Shown in pieces: positions 1-9,800 of a DNA stretch of 36,730 nt. The stretch comes from Pseudoalteromonas sp. S2755. GTDB taxonomy: Bacteria > Pseudomonadota > Gammaproteobacteria > Enterobacterales > Alteromonadaceae. The notes under the pieces are model-generated. The model searched no databases. It was not told the origin of the DNA and saw nothing but the letters and a program-made list of their open reading frames with translations. The translations under genes were made by a program, and so were the position numbers. Positions within the stretch are counted from its first letter, which is position 1; each line of letters starts with the position of its first letter. The DNA is taken from the NCBI RefSeq assembly GCF_005886535.1, contig NZ_PNDS01000019.1:1-36730 (forward strand). The letters are read 5' to 3'.

Positions 1-1
1 C

Positions 2-355
2 AGAAAGCCATTTTATATCCCCATAGAAGACCTAGAGTATGTTGTTGGTCCAGAAGTAAAAAATATGCGAGGCAGCGCATCAATGCAAACGGGTTACTTA
101 AGTTGTAGAAAATACCCCGAGCACTATTGGTTTGGAAATCGTATTGGTATTGCAGGGGGCGGCGATACTCACGATTGGTCACAAATGAATAGGTTTATGG
201 ATATTACTCAACCGATTGACGAGTACTATCACAGTGCTATGGAGTATACGTTTTAAAAGAATAGGAATGCTCACGGCAATGGTCCATTTCCCGAGGTGAT
301 GAAAAAGTACTTTGATGCAGATGACTGCCAGATTAATCGCATGGAAGTGTGGTGA
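2..355 (+). pseudogene. Decayed ORF with in-frame stop, 5' end outside window
   Basis: One frame is open from the left edge to a TAA at 254-256 and continues in the same frame to a TGA at 353-355. Both halves read like normal soluble protein (for example PEHYWFGNRIG before the stop and GNGPFPEVMKKYFDADDC after it), so the TAA looks like a nonsense mutation in a longer gene rather than a true end. The next broken frame starts 1 base after the final stop, so the two were probably an operon. I do not recognise the family. Alternatively the protein simply ends at 256 and the rest is chance, but the protein-like composition downstream argues against that. Confidence 0.45.
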
Positions 356-356
356 T

Positions 357-544
357 ATGAATTATAAAAACTTTCATCTGCAGCTACGCGGCTCTCATTA
401 TGATAGCTATTTCAACAAGCAAACCAATTTAATATCAGTTTCCAATTAGGTGGATACCAAGGTATCAGTAATAAAGCGGGTATTCATTTTTGGCCGTCTA
501 GAGTGCATGTTAAGTTTTTGTGGCAAAGCAGCTGCATGTACTAA
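357..544 (+). pseudogene. Frameshifted small ORF of unknown family
   Basis: ATG at 357 begins MNYKNFHLQLRGSHYDSYFN and runs to a TAG at about 447-449. From about 420 a different frame reads on as FNISFQLGGYQGISNKAG and ends at TAA 542-544 (ending FLWQSSCMY). The second frame follows without a gap, so a one-base indel near 418-430 would restore a protein of about 62 residues. No family was recognised. The tight coupling with the preceding broken ORF would fit a two-gene unit such as toxin-immunity, but nothing in the residues proves this. Confidence 0.4.
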
Positions 545-572
545 ATGAGCCAAAAATTTAGGAGATTATGTA

Positions 573-3080
573 ATGGATAGAAAATGGTTATTACCATCAT
601 TATTGGCATCAAGTAGCCTTCTGGTCGCATGTGGGGGCGGTAGTGATGACGATCCACAACCTGGCGATAACACCGGAGCCAAAGGTTCAATAAAAGTCAT
701 AGTACAGGGCTTACCTGCAGGTTCCGAGGCAGACCTAACGCTAACAGGTCCTTCAAGCTATAGCGAAGATATTTCTACTACCACTACACTCAATGCGCTT
801 GCTACGGGTGAATATAAGCTAACCGCTACCTCTCGTTCTGTAAATCAGGCACTTTATCAACCTAATGAAGAATTAATCACCGTTGATTTAAGCAGCAATG
901 AAGAAGAAACAATCACCATCACTTACCGGACATCAGTCAATGCAGAGGGAACGGTAACGGGATTTGGCAGTGTGTATGTGAACGGTGTGCGCTATGAAAC
1001 GACACCAGAGCAACAAGCAAACCTTAAAGTCGGTATGCAGGTTGACTTACAAGGTAAACAAGGAGCAGATGGTGGCTTTGCGGTTGCAGATTCTATTACC
1101 TACGATGCAACCGCTAAAGGTGTAGTGACCGCAGTAGACTATGCAAATCAAACAATTACCGTTTTAGGTCAAGAATTTGGTGTTGATAAGCGCACAAAGC
1201 TCACTACCGCATTTACTGAGTTAAATACGGGAGACTTTGTTGAGATCAGTGCGCTGCATCAAGGGCAGGGTCAATACATCGCTACCCGTATTGATGTTGA
1301 AGAACAAAATGGCGAGTTTGAGGTTGAAGGCAAGGTTTCTGAACTAAACCTCGATGCCAAGACATTTAAATTAGGCGCGCTTATTGTTGATTACAGTCAA
1401 GCGACAGCGGTTGAAGGCATAATAGAAAACGATGCAATAGTAGAAGTAGAAGCATCAAACTTGCCTGTAGAGGGCGTTTTACTTGCAGATAACGTCGAAG
1501 TTGAAAGCGCCAATTCAGCGCCTCCGGGAGCGGTGGCTAAATTCGAAGGAATAGTAACTCAAGTCAATGACGATGCTTTTGCAATTGGCGGTCATACTTT
1601 TACATTGAGCGATGAGACTGACTTTAAGAAAGGCGACGATGACGACTTACAAGTCGGTATGCGTGTATTTGTACTTGCCGTTGTTACAGATGATAGTCTG
1701 ATTGCGAAAAAAGTGCGCTTCGACAAACAGTCAGAAATAGAACTAACTGGCGTAATTGACGCAATTGATCTCGAAGCACAAACACTTACGGTATTTGGTA
1801 GCAGTTATTTTGTAGATAACTATACCCAATTTGAAGATGAGTCAGATGCTGAGGACAAAGAGTTAAAACTCGAGAAGCTTAATATTGGCGATGTCGTTGA
1901 AATTGAAGCTTTTGGCTTTGAAGATGCTTATGTCGTGAGAGACTTAGAGCGCATCTCTGCGAGTGATTTTAATGATCAGCAAGAGCATGAAGTTGAAGGA
2001 AAAGTTACTGCTGTGAATGCAGCTGAGCAGACAATCACTGTTGGTAAACTGGTCTTTGCCATCAATGGAGCAACTGAACTTGAGCTTGAGAGTGATGTTG
2101 ATCTAACTGTATTTTTTGAACAAATAGCGGCAGGTGATATCGCGGAAGTTGACTATGTGATCCAAGGTGATGCACTTATCGCTACGAAAGTTGAGGTTGA
2201 CGACAAGGACGACGACTTTGATGACCGAACTTTTGAATTAACAGGTAAGGTTTCGGACTTTAACCCTGTTGATGCAACTTTTAGCCTCAATGGTAAAACC
2301 GTGTTTTTTGATGAAAACACTGAGTTTAAAAACGGCATATTTGTTAATGACGACTTCGTTGAAGTCAAAGCGATTCAGCGTGCCGACGGCTCAGTTTTTG
2401 CGCTTAAAATTGAAATTGAATCTGAAGACGGCATTGAGCTTGAAGTTGAAGGTAACGTCACCAACTTTGTCTCAGCGTCTGAGTTTATGGTGAATGGCAT
2501 TTCAATTACCACGGATAACAATACTGAGTTTAAAGATGGCAGCAGTGAGAACTTAGCTGATGGCGTCTCAGTTGAAGTCGAAGGGGTATTAACCGAAGAT
2601 AACGTATTGTTGGCTAAGAAAGTTGAATTTGATGATGACGATGCCGAGGAAGTAGAGATTGCGGGGGTTATCGAAGGCTTAGTTAAGGATTCTCCGTTTG
2701 ATTATCAGTTCAATCTCGGCGCGCAGCGTGTTCAAGTTAACACAAACACAGAGTTTAAGAATGGTAATTTTGAAAAACTAGACAATGGTTTAGAAGTTGA
2801 AGTCGAAGGGTACACCACAGATGGCGTGACAGTAGTTGCTAAAGAGCTAAAGTTTCAAGCAATAAAATACGTAGAAGTTGAGGGGGCAATCACGCAAGTT
2901 GATTCATCAACTATGTTTTATGTACTTGGCCAAAAAATTAAAGTGTCTGAGCAAACTCAGTTTGAAGATGGCAGTCAGTCTGATATTGCAACAGGTAAAA
3001 ATGTAGAAGTTGAAGGCTATTTAGTAACCGAAAATGGTGAAACTTATATTCAAGCTGAAAAGGTAGAGTTCGAAGACTAA
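573..3080 (+). CDS. Secreted lipoprotein with ten DUF5666 repeats
   Basis: The 835-residue protein begins with a lipoprotein signal peptide (MDRKWLLPSLLASSSLLVAC; lipidated Cys about residue 20, followed by GGGS), so it should sit on the outer membrane or cell surface. After an Ig/carboxypeptidase-regulatory-like stretch (residues 35-115) come about ten DUF5666-type beta repeats of 60-80 residues. Each starts with a motif like EVEGKVTAV, has a central TxFxDG or TEFKNG motif, and ends near GVLLAKKVEFDD. The repeats are very rich in Asp and Glu. The ATG at 573 is supported by TTAGGAG at 558-564. It is transcribed alone, with a terminator at 3108-3133. DUF5666 has no known biochemical function; the acidity would suit cation binding, but that is inference. 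Confidence 0.85.
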   Translation: MDRKWLLPSLLASSSLLVACGGGSDDDPQPGDNTGAKGSIKVIVQGLPAGSEADLTLTGPSSYSEDISTTTTLNALATGEYKLTATSRSVNQALYQPNEELITVDLSSNEEETITITYRTSVNAEGTVTGFGSVYVNGVRYETTPEQQANLKVGMQVDLQGKQGADGGFAVADSITYDATAKGVVTAVDYANQTITVLGQEFGVDKRTKLTTAFTELNTGDFVEISALHQGQGQYIATRIDVEEQNGEFEVEGKVSELNLDAKTFKLGALIVDYSQATAVEGIIENDAIVEVEASNLPVEGVLLADNVEVESANSAPPGAVAKFEGIVTQVNDDAFAIGGHTFTLSDETDFKKGDDDDLQVGMRVFVLAVVTDDSLIAKKVRFDKQSEIELTGVIDAIDLEAQTLTVFGSSYFVDNYTQFEDESDAEDKELKLEKLNIGDVVEIEAFGFEDAYVVRDLERISASDFNDQQEHEVEGKVTAVNAAEQTITVGKLVFAINGATELELESDVDLTVFFEQIAAGDIAEVDYVIQGDALIATKVEVDDKDDDFDDRTFELTGKVSDFNPVDATFSLNGKTVFFDENTEFKNGIFVNDDFVEVKAIQRADGSVFALKIEIESEDGIELEVEGNVTNFVSASEFMVNGISITTDNNTEFKDGSSENLADGVSVEVEGVLTEDNVLLAKKVEFDDDDAEEVEIAGVIEGLVKDSPFDYQFNLGAQRVQVNTNTEFKNGNFEKLDNGLEVEVEGYTTDGVTVVAKELKFQAIKYVEVEGAITQVDSSTMFYVLGQKIKVSEQTQFEDGSQSDIATGKNVEVEGYLVTENGETYIQAEKVEFED

Positions 3081-3107
3081 GTACCACTAAATGTAAAGTA
3101 AACAATT

Positions 3108-3133
3108 AAAGCCTCCGGTATGGAGGCTTTTTT
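3108..3133 (+). terminator. Rho-independent terminator after the DUF5666 gene
   Basis: AAAGCCTCC (3108-3116) pairs with GGAGGCTTT (3122-3130) across a five-base loop and is followed by more T residues. Confidence 0.85.
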
Positions 3134-3399
3134 GTATATTTATCACTTTAAAGTTAACTCACTTTTCCTGACTTAGTAGCGTCATACTTCTAGCACCTAA
3201 CTGCCATAAAATCTTAGCTTTCCTGACTTTTTTCCCTCGTATAGTGACACCCGCCAGGTAAAACACAACGGTTTATCCCGACTCGCTGTGCTTCTAGGTT
3301 CAGCTTCTATGAAGTGGAATAAGAAGAGGTGTGATTTGGTATTACCGAAATAATTAAAAGCATGCGCACGGGTATGCAAACAAAGCAAAGAAAGGACTT
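3134..3399. other. Intergenic stretch upstream of the nucleotidase gene
   Basis: I see no gene in this 266-base interval. It contains two copies of TTTCCTGACTT (near 3163 and 3218), of unknown meaning. The downstream gene has a good ribosome-binding site (AAGAAAGGA, ending at 3396). No convincing -35/-10 pair was found. Confidence 0.5.
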
Positions 3400-5439
3400 A
3401 TGAAAACAAAACTACTTCCAATCGCACTACTGTGCGGTGTCACAAGCATTATTACTGGTTGCTCTGATTCAGATAACGATGTTGATTTAAATGTGCCAAA
3501 AGGGCCTGATATTCCAAAAGAGGGCACTGCGGTATCTTTACGTTTACTAGAAACCACAGATTTGCATGCAAACGTATTGAACTACAACTACTTTTCAGAC
3601 AAACAAGATGACAAGGTGGGTCTAGTGAAAACCGCAGCGTTAATCCATCAAGCGCGAAGCCAAGTTAAAAACTCCATGTTGGTAGATAATGGCGACTTGA
3701 TCCAAGGTAGTCCGCTTGGCGACTATATGGCGAAAATCAAAAACCTCAAAGAAGGTGAAGTTCACCCTGTTTATAAGGCCATGAACACACTAGAGTACGA
3801 TGTCGCAAACATTGGTAATCATGAGTTTAACTTTGGTCTAGCATTTTTAGAAGAAGCAATCGACGACGCAAACTTTCCCTATATTAGTGCAAACGTGTTT
3901 AAGGTTGATGGCGACGAAGATGAAACAAATGATGTGCCGTTATTTAAGCCTTTCCTAATTCAAGAAAAACAATTCTTTGATGAGAATGACAAGCTTCAGG
4001 TGATTAAAGTCGGCTTCATCGGGTTTGTTCCACCACAAATCATGCAATGGGATAAGGCCAATCTTGAAGGCAAAGTGATCGCCAAAGACATCGTAAAAAT
4101 GGCAAAACACTATGTACCTAAGATGAAAGCTGAAGGCGCGGATATTGTCGTTGCTATTCCGCACTCAGGCCTAGACGTGTCAGCCGATAAGCCAATGGCT
4201 GAAAATGCATCTTATGCTTTGTCCAAGGTGGATGATATAGACGCCATTATGTTTGGTCACGCGCATGCAAACTTCCCAGGTTCGGGCTATGTAGACTTAG
4301 CGGCACATGGTGTTGATAACGATAAAGGCACAATCAATGGCGTTGCGGCTGTAATGCCTGGTTTTTGGGGCAATCATCTTGGTGTAATTGACCTAGATAT
4401 CCAATTTAAATCAGGTAAATGGGTGGTGGTTGACTCACAGTCGACGCTGAAAGCTATCTATGAAACGGATGAAAATCGTAACACCGTATCTTTGGTAGAA
4501 AGCGATGCCGCAATTGAAGCGGCGGTACATCGTGAGCATGCTGAAACTCGCGCATGGGTGAATGAGCCTTTTGCTAAAATCACCAACACAGTGAACAGCT
4601 ATTTTGCATTAGTGAATGACGATCCATCAATCCAAATCGTGACTGACGCACAAGCATGGTATACGGCAAAAATCGTACAAGGTACCGAGCTTGATGGGTT
4701 ACCTATTTTGTCTGCGGGTGCGCCTTTTAGAGCAGGGCGTGGCGGGCCTGATGACTTTACCGCCATACCTGCAGGTGATATTGCCTATCGCAACGTTGCG
4801 GATATGTACATTTATCCTAACGTACTTAAAGTGCTAAAGCTCAAGGGTAGCGAAGTGCGCGAATGGCTTGAAATGTCAGCAGGACAGTTCAATCAAATCA
4901 CACCAAATACAGAGGGCGTTCAAGCGCTGATCAATCCAGACTTTCCTTCATATAACTATGATGTCCTTGATGGCGTAACGTATCAAATCGATATCACCGA
5001 GCCCGCACGCTACGCGGCAAACGGTGAAAAAGTGTCGAACGGTAACCGCATTAAGGCATTGAAGTATCAAGGTGAGTTGGTGAAGGATGACCAAGTATTC
5101 TTGGTTGCAACGAATAACTATCGTGCATCTGGTGGCGGTAATTTCCCAAATATAAACGGAGATAAAATCGTTGTTGACTCGCCAAATGAGAACCGCCAGG
5201 TCATTGCTGACTATATTACTTTTGTTAGCGACCAAGTTGGTGCTGCAGGACTTGATCCATCGGCAGATATGAATTGGTCATTTGTACCTGTGGTTGGCGC
5301 GAATATTGAGTTCTTTAGTTCAACGAGTGCGGATGCTGAAACCTATAGTCAGCAATTTAATCATATCTTGCCAACGGGTAAGACGAATGACCAAGGATTC
5401 GCGTTATACCAATTAGACTTAACGCAGCCTCTAAACTAA
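3400..5439 (+). CDS. CpdB/5'-nucleotidase-family lipoprotein phosphoesterase
   Basis: A 679-residue metallophosphoesterase, probably a 2',3'-cyclic-nucleotide 2'-phosphodiesterase/3'-nucleotidase or 5'-nucleotidase that salvages extracellular nucleotides. It has a lipoprotein signal (lipobox ITGC, Cys21). The metal-binding motifs of the calcineurin-like N-domain are visible in order: TTDLHANV (D54, H56), VDNGDLIQGS, NIGNHEFNFG, AIPHSG and FGHAHANFPG. The C-terminal substrate domain (5_nucleotid_C) covers about residues 385-600. Length is close to E. coli CpdB (about 650 residues), but CpdB is periplasmic and not lipidated, so this copy is a membrane-anchored variant. The start at 3400 follows AAAGAAAGGACTT. 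It appears monocistronic. Confidence 0.85.
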   Translation: MKTKLLPIALLCGVTSIITGCSDSDNDVDLNVPKGPDIPKEGTAVSLRLLETTDLHANVLNYNYFSDKQDDKVGLVKTAALIHQARSQVKNSMLVDNGDLIQGSPLGDYMAKIKNLKEGEVHPVYKAMNTLEYDVANIGNHEFNFGLAFLEEAIDDANFPYISANVFKVDGDEDETNDVPLFKPFLIQEKQFFDENDKLQVIKVGFIGFVPPQIMQWDKANLEGKVIAKDIVKMAKHYVPKMKAEGADIVVAIPHSGLDVSADKPMAENASYALSKVDDIDAIMFGHAHANFPGSGYVDLAAHGVDNDKGTINGVAAVMPGFWGNHLGVIDLDIQFKSGKWVVVDSQSTLKAIYETDENRNTVSLVESDAAIEAAVHREHAETRAWVNEPFAKITNTVNSYFALVNDDPSIQIVTDAQAWYTAKIVQGTELDGLPILSAGAPFRAGRGGPDDFTAIPAGDIAYRNVADMYIYPNVLKVLKLKGSEVREWLEMSAGQFNQITPNTEGVQALINPDFPSYNYDVLDGVTYQIDITEPARYAANGEKVSNGNRIKALKYQGELVKDDQVFLVATNNYRASGGGNFPNINGDKIVVDSPNENRQVIADYITFVSDQVGAAGLDPSADMNWSFVPVVGANIEFFSSTSADAETYSQQFNHILPTGKTNDQGFALYQLDLTQPLN

Positions 5440-5458
5440 ATCCGCATATCAAAAAGTA

Positions 5459-5490
5459 GGCGAGGGGTTGAGAGCTCGCCTCATATTTTT
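5459..5490 (+). terminator. Probable terminator after the phosphoesterase gene
   Basis: GGCGAG (5459-5464) pairs with CTCGCC (5475-5480), followed by TCATATTTTT. Confidence 0.6.
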
Positions 5491-5570
5491 CTGCTATAGC
5501 GGCTATCCCTTGGCTATTCTAACTTTTCTCCCCTATTACGCAGCACATTTTGTGTAGCTCAGCTTGTTTA

Positions 5571-5588
5571 GATAGTAATGATTGCTAT
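5571..5588 (+). promoter_or_regulatory. Weak Fur-box-like palindrome upstream of the first RND operon
   Basis: ATAGTAATGATTGCTAT is an imperfect palindrome that matches roughly 12 of 19 positions of the Fur consensus. It lies about 180 bases upstream of the adaptor start, in the gap 5491-5764, where I see no other gene or clear promoter. This is a suggestion only. Confidence 0.2.
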
Positions 5589-5764
5589 TTGTGTTAATGT
5601 GATGACATTTTAGCGACTTAATCTTGCATAAAATGAAAGCTAATTTATCTCTGTATAAGTAGCAAGATAGAAATTTAAAGCACACCAAGCTAAGTAAAAA
5701 TCAATACGTATCATTGATGGTTTACGTGTTGAATGAAATAGGTATTACAATTGGAACGAACGAC

Positions 5765-6805
5765 ATGAAATGCGCATTAATATTACTCTCCCTGTTATCT
5801 TTTAATCTCTATGCTGCAGCGGTCAACGTTGTGGTCACTGATGTAAAGCAACAACAGCTTGAACGAACATTGTCTTTAACGGGCTCAATTAGTGCAGCAC
5901 AACACGCACAAGTGTCAAGTTTAACCGATGGTGTAGTAACTAAGATTTCAGCTGAAGCCGGTGATATTGTTGAAGCAAATGCTGTACTTTTAAGTCTCGA
6001 TGCAGCTTTAGTAAAAGCTGAGCTGAAAAGTGTAGAAGCCGCACTTGAGCGCGCCAAAGTCGATCGTAACAATGCGATAAGGTTGGTAAAAGAAGCACAG
6101 TCTCTATCGCAGCAAAAATTATTTGCGCAAACTGAGCTTGCTGACAGACAGGCTAAGTTACAAGCATCAGAAGCCTCTCTTTTAGAAGCAAAAGCTAACA
6201 TCGCATATCAGCGAGAACTTGTTAACCGCCATCAATTAAAAGCGCCTTTTACGGGCGTGATTGCAAAGCGCACAGTTAATTTAGGTGAGTGGGTGACTCG
6301 TGGACAAACGGTGTTTGAATTAGTGAGTAGCGATACCCTATGGCTCGATTTGCAAGTACCACAAGAATACTTTCAACTTATTAACCTCGGCCGTGTCGTT
6401 AATTTTAGTGTTGCAAGCGCGCCAAGCGTGCAGCATCAAGCTCATGTATTGGCAAAGCTTCCGGTCGTCGACAAAACCAGTCGCTCGTTTCTATTAAGAT
6501 TGGCTATCCCAAAAGATGCACAGTTGCGTGTGGGCGCATCGGCTACGGCGAAACTGCCGCTAATTCGAGCACAAGATCAAAGCGTGATTATTCCTAGCGA
6601 TGCGATTTTACGTCATCCCGATGGTGGGTTTAGTGTCTTTGTGGCCGTTGACGGTCAAGCAAAGCGGTTAAACGTAAAAATTGGTGAGCGAATTAATGGT
6701 CATATTGAAGTTCTATCCGGCTTAGAGGTAGGGCAAAAAGTGGTGGTCGAAGGCAATGAGTTATTGCAAGAAGGCCAGGCATTAAACATTGTACCGGGTT
6801 TATAG
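5765..6805 (+). CDS. RND efflux periplasmic adaptor (HlyD/AcrA type), first pump
   Basis: Membrane-fusion adaptor linking the inner-membrane permease encoded next to an outer-membrane TolC-type channel. I chose the ATG at 5765 because it begins a clean signal peptide (MKCALILLSLLSFNLYAAA); an in-frame ATG at 5717 and TTG at 5714 would put 16-17 polar residues in front of it. Domain order is typical: barrel/lipoyl half (SLTDGVVTKISAEAGDIVEA), an alpha-hairpin of about 70 residues (repeated E-A-K/L heptads), second lipoyl half (LKAPFTGVIAKRTVNLGEWV), then beta-barrel and membrane-proximal domain ending in GLEVGQKVVVEGNELLQEGQ. About 347 residues, normal for the family. It is followed after 9 bases by the permease, clearly an operon. 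The exported substrate cannot be told from sequence. Confidence 0.87.
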   Translation: MKCALILLSLLSFNLYAAAVNVVVTDVKQQQLERTLSLTGSISAAQHAQVSSLTDGVVTKISAEAGDIVEANAVLLSLDAALVKAELKSVEAALERAKVDRNNAIRLVKEAQSLSQQKLFAQTELADRQAKLQASEASLLEAKANIAYQRELVNRHQLKAPFTGVIAKRTVNLGEWVTRGQTVFELVSSDTLWLDLQVPQEYFQLINLGRVVNFSVASAPSVQHQAHVLAKLPVVDKTSRSFLLRLAIPKDAQLRVGASATAKLPLIRAQDQSVIIPSDAILRHPDGGFSVFVAVDGQAKRLNVKIGERINGHIEVLSGLEVGQKVVVEGNELLQEGQALNIVPGL

Positions 6806-6814
6806 GAGCGGGTG

Positions 6815-9800
6815 ATGTTAAGAGCCAGTGTAAATCATGCCATTTTAGTTGCGGTCACGGTATTGATCTGTTCGATATTGGGCATTGTTGCCGCATTTAA
6901 AATACCGGTGCAAATGATCCCAGATCTTGAAGTAAGAACCATCACTGTGGTGACTAATTGGCCCGGAGCAACGCCACAAGATGTCGAGAAAGAGATACTT
7001 ATTGAGCAAGAAAGGTATCTTCGCTCACTTGCGAATCTAAAGCGCATGTCTAGTTATGCAAATACAGGTGAGGCTGAGATAGAGCTTGAGTTTCCATTTG
7101 GTGTCGACGTCAACGAAGCGCTCATAAACGTGAGCAACGCGTTATCTCAAGTGCCAAACTACCCTGAAAACGTCGACCAGCCGGTATTGTACAGCAGTGC
7201 GTTTTCGAGCAATGCCTTTATGTTTTTTAATTTAAAGCCGCAACCGGGAAATCCACTCAATCTTGATATCGATATGCTTCGCGATTACGCCGAAGACTTT
7301 ATCCGTCCAGAAATGGAGAGAGTTAGTGGAGTATCTCAGGTTGGTGTGCGCGGTGGTGCACTCTATCAGGTGCAAATTTTGGTCGATCAAGAACAATTGG
7401 CGAGTCGTGGAATTAGCTTAGTTGACGTTAGAAATGCAATACGCAGTCGCAACCAAGATGCCTCTGCCGGCGATATAGACAGTGGTAAACGGCGCTATTT
7501 GCTGCGTATGGTTGGCCGCTTTGAGTCAGCTAAAGCGCTAGAAGAGCTGGTAGTCAGTCACCGTGCGGGCACAACAATTAAGCTCAAAGACATCGCTCAG
7601 GTAAAGCTTGATCATTATGAAGTACGTGATATTGCTTATAACAATGGTGAACGAACATTAATGCTCTCGGTAAGACGAGAAAGCGGTTCTAACGTGATGG
7701 CGATTAAAGAAGAAATGATGGAGGTGGTGGCTCGCATCAATCGCGATATGCTCGCAAGTAATGGATTGCAACTGACGCTATTGAGCGATGATGTTCGTTA
7801 CGTTAAAGGATCCGTTGAAAATGTTTGGACTAATTTAGCACTGGGTGCGGTGCTTGCGACTCTGGTGATGTTTTGGTTTTTAAAGAGCCCACGCTCAACC
7901 TTTATTGGTGTGATGGGCGTACCAATTTGCACCATCGCGGCATTTTTGGGTCTGTTGCTATTTGACAGAACGATCAACGTGATTTCCCTCGCCGGCGTTG
8001 CGTTCGCTATTGGCATGACGGTTGATAACACTATCGTTGTACTTGAAAACATAGAGCAAGCAAGACGCCGAGGTCTCGACAAACTTCAAGCAGCCATTAT
8101 CGGTGTTCAAGAGGTATGGCCTGCGGTGCTCGCTTCAACTCTAACCACAGTGTTGGTATTCGCACCTATTTTGTTTATTCAGCAAGAAGCCGGACAGCTG
8201 TATTCCGATGTCGCAATAGCGATTTCAGCTGCAATCATCGCTTCTATGTTGGTTGCCTTGTTTGTGGTACCTGCGGCAAACGCAAATTTTGCCTGTAAGG
8301 AGATCTCCAGTGGCATGTTGTCCACGCCTAAACTGCCAACGTTTATTCCGGCGATGTTATCAAGTCCGCGAGCTCGCATCGTGTGTATTGTATTGGGCTG
8401 TATATTGTTACTCGGTGGTGCATGGTTATTTATGCCTAAAGCTGAATATTTGCCTGAGGGAGAGGAGCCAAAAGCGTTCTCTATGATGATAGCGCCACCG
8501 GGCTATAATCTCAGCCATATGCAAAAGATCGGCGATGAACTACTTCCTTATTTAAACAAGCACTTGGAAAATGATGACAGCGACTTTGTATCGGGTAAAA
8601 CGTCATTGCCACCTTTAAAGTATTATTCGATGTCTGTTGGTGTTGGCAGCATTTGGCTATTGAGTGAACCATATAACAGTGATCATATCGATGAAATGAT
8701 GGAGGCAATCACGACCAAGTTTAGAAGCTACCCGGGAATGCGTGCGTTCTCGTCTAGAGGCTCGATTATCTCAAGTAATGATGGCGGTTCAAGAGCGGTA
8801 GCATTGGATATTAGCGGTACAGATCAAACGGCGCTCTACCGGGCGGCAGATGCAGTGTATCGGTTAGCGGGGGAGGTCTTTGATAATCCACAAGTGGATT
8901 CAGCACCGTCTTCTCTGACACTCGACCAGCCGCTAATAGAAATTCAACCTAGGTGGCAACGGTTGGCTGAAGTGGGTATGAGTGCTGACGAACTCGGCTA
9001 TACGGTCGCAGCCCTGAGTGACGGCGCTTATGTTGACGAGTTGATCTTAGACGATGACAAAGTAGACGTCTTTTTATTTTCTGAGTCGGGTAATAAGCAA
9101 AGTCTTTCGCAATTAGCGCAGTCTCCAGTTGTCACGAAAGCTGGGCTGATCCCGCTAAGCGCTTTGGCCGATCTACGAGAAAAAGCAGACAGTGATAGTT
9201 TGCGTCGAGTTGATGGTCGAAGAACCGTGACTGTATATATTATTCCACCAAAAAATGTCGCGCTAGAGGAAGCGCAGGAATTAGTAAGAACCGAATTATT
9301 ACCGCAGCTTCAAAGGCAGGGCGATCTGCTCCCTGGTGTTAATGTAAGTATCGGTGGTGCTGCCGATCAGTTAGACAAAACTAAAGAAGCACTGGGCAGT
9401 AACTTTATCGTTGCATTAGCGTTGTGTTACTTATTACTTGTTGCAATCTTCAAGCATTGGGGCTATCCGTTATTTATTATGGCAACAGTGCCGCTTGGCA
9501 TGGCCGGGGGATTACTTGGACTAATTGCGATTAATGGTATTGGTAGCATAACAGGCACCTTCCACCAGCCTTTTGATATGATCACTATGCTTGGCTTTTT
9601 AATCTTGTTAGGGACTGTGGTTAATAACCCTATTCTGATAGTGGATCAAAGCCGCAGAAATCTTGAGAGTACCGCGATGAGTGTATACGACGCGGTGATC
9701 TCAGCACTACAAACGCGATTAAAACCGATTGTGATGTCAACGATGACAACCCTATGTGGTCTTGCGCCATTAGTGTTTATTCCAGGAGAAGGATCTGAGC

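Noticed and set aside
5571..5588. Fur-box-like palindrome as evidence that the first pump exports a siderophore
   Set aside because: The match is too weak (about 12 of 19) and no siderophore genes are present; kept only as a low-confidence site.
5809..6201. Long antisense ORFs inside the RND adaptor, DEAD-box, asnS and other genes
   Set aside because: They lack ribosome-binding sites and domains and mirror the codon structure of the well-supported genes on the other strand.
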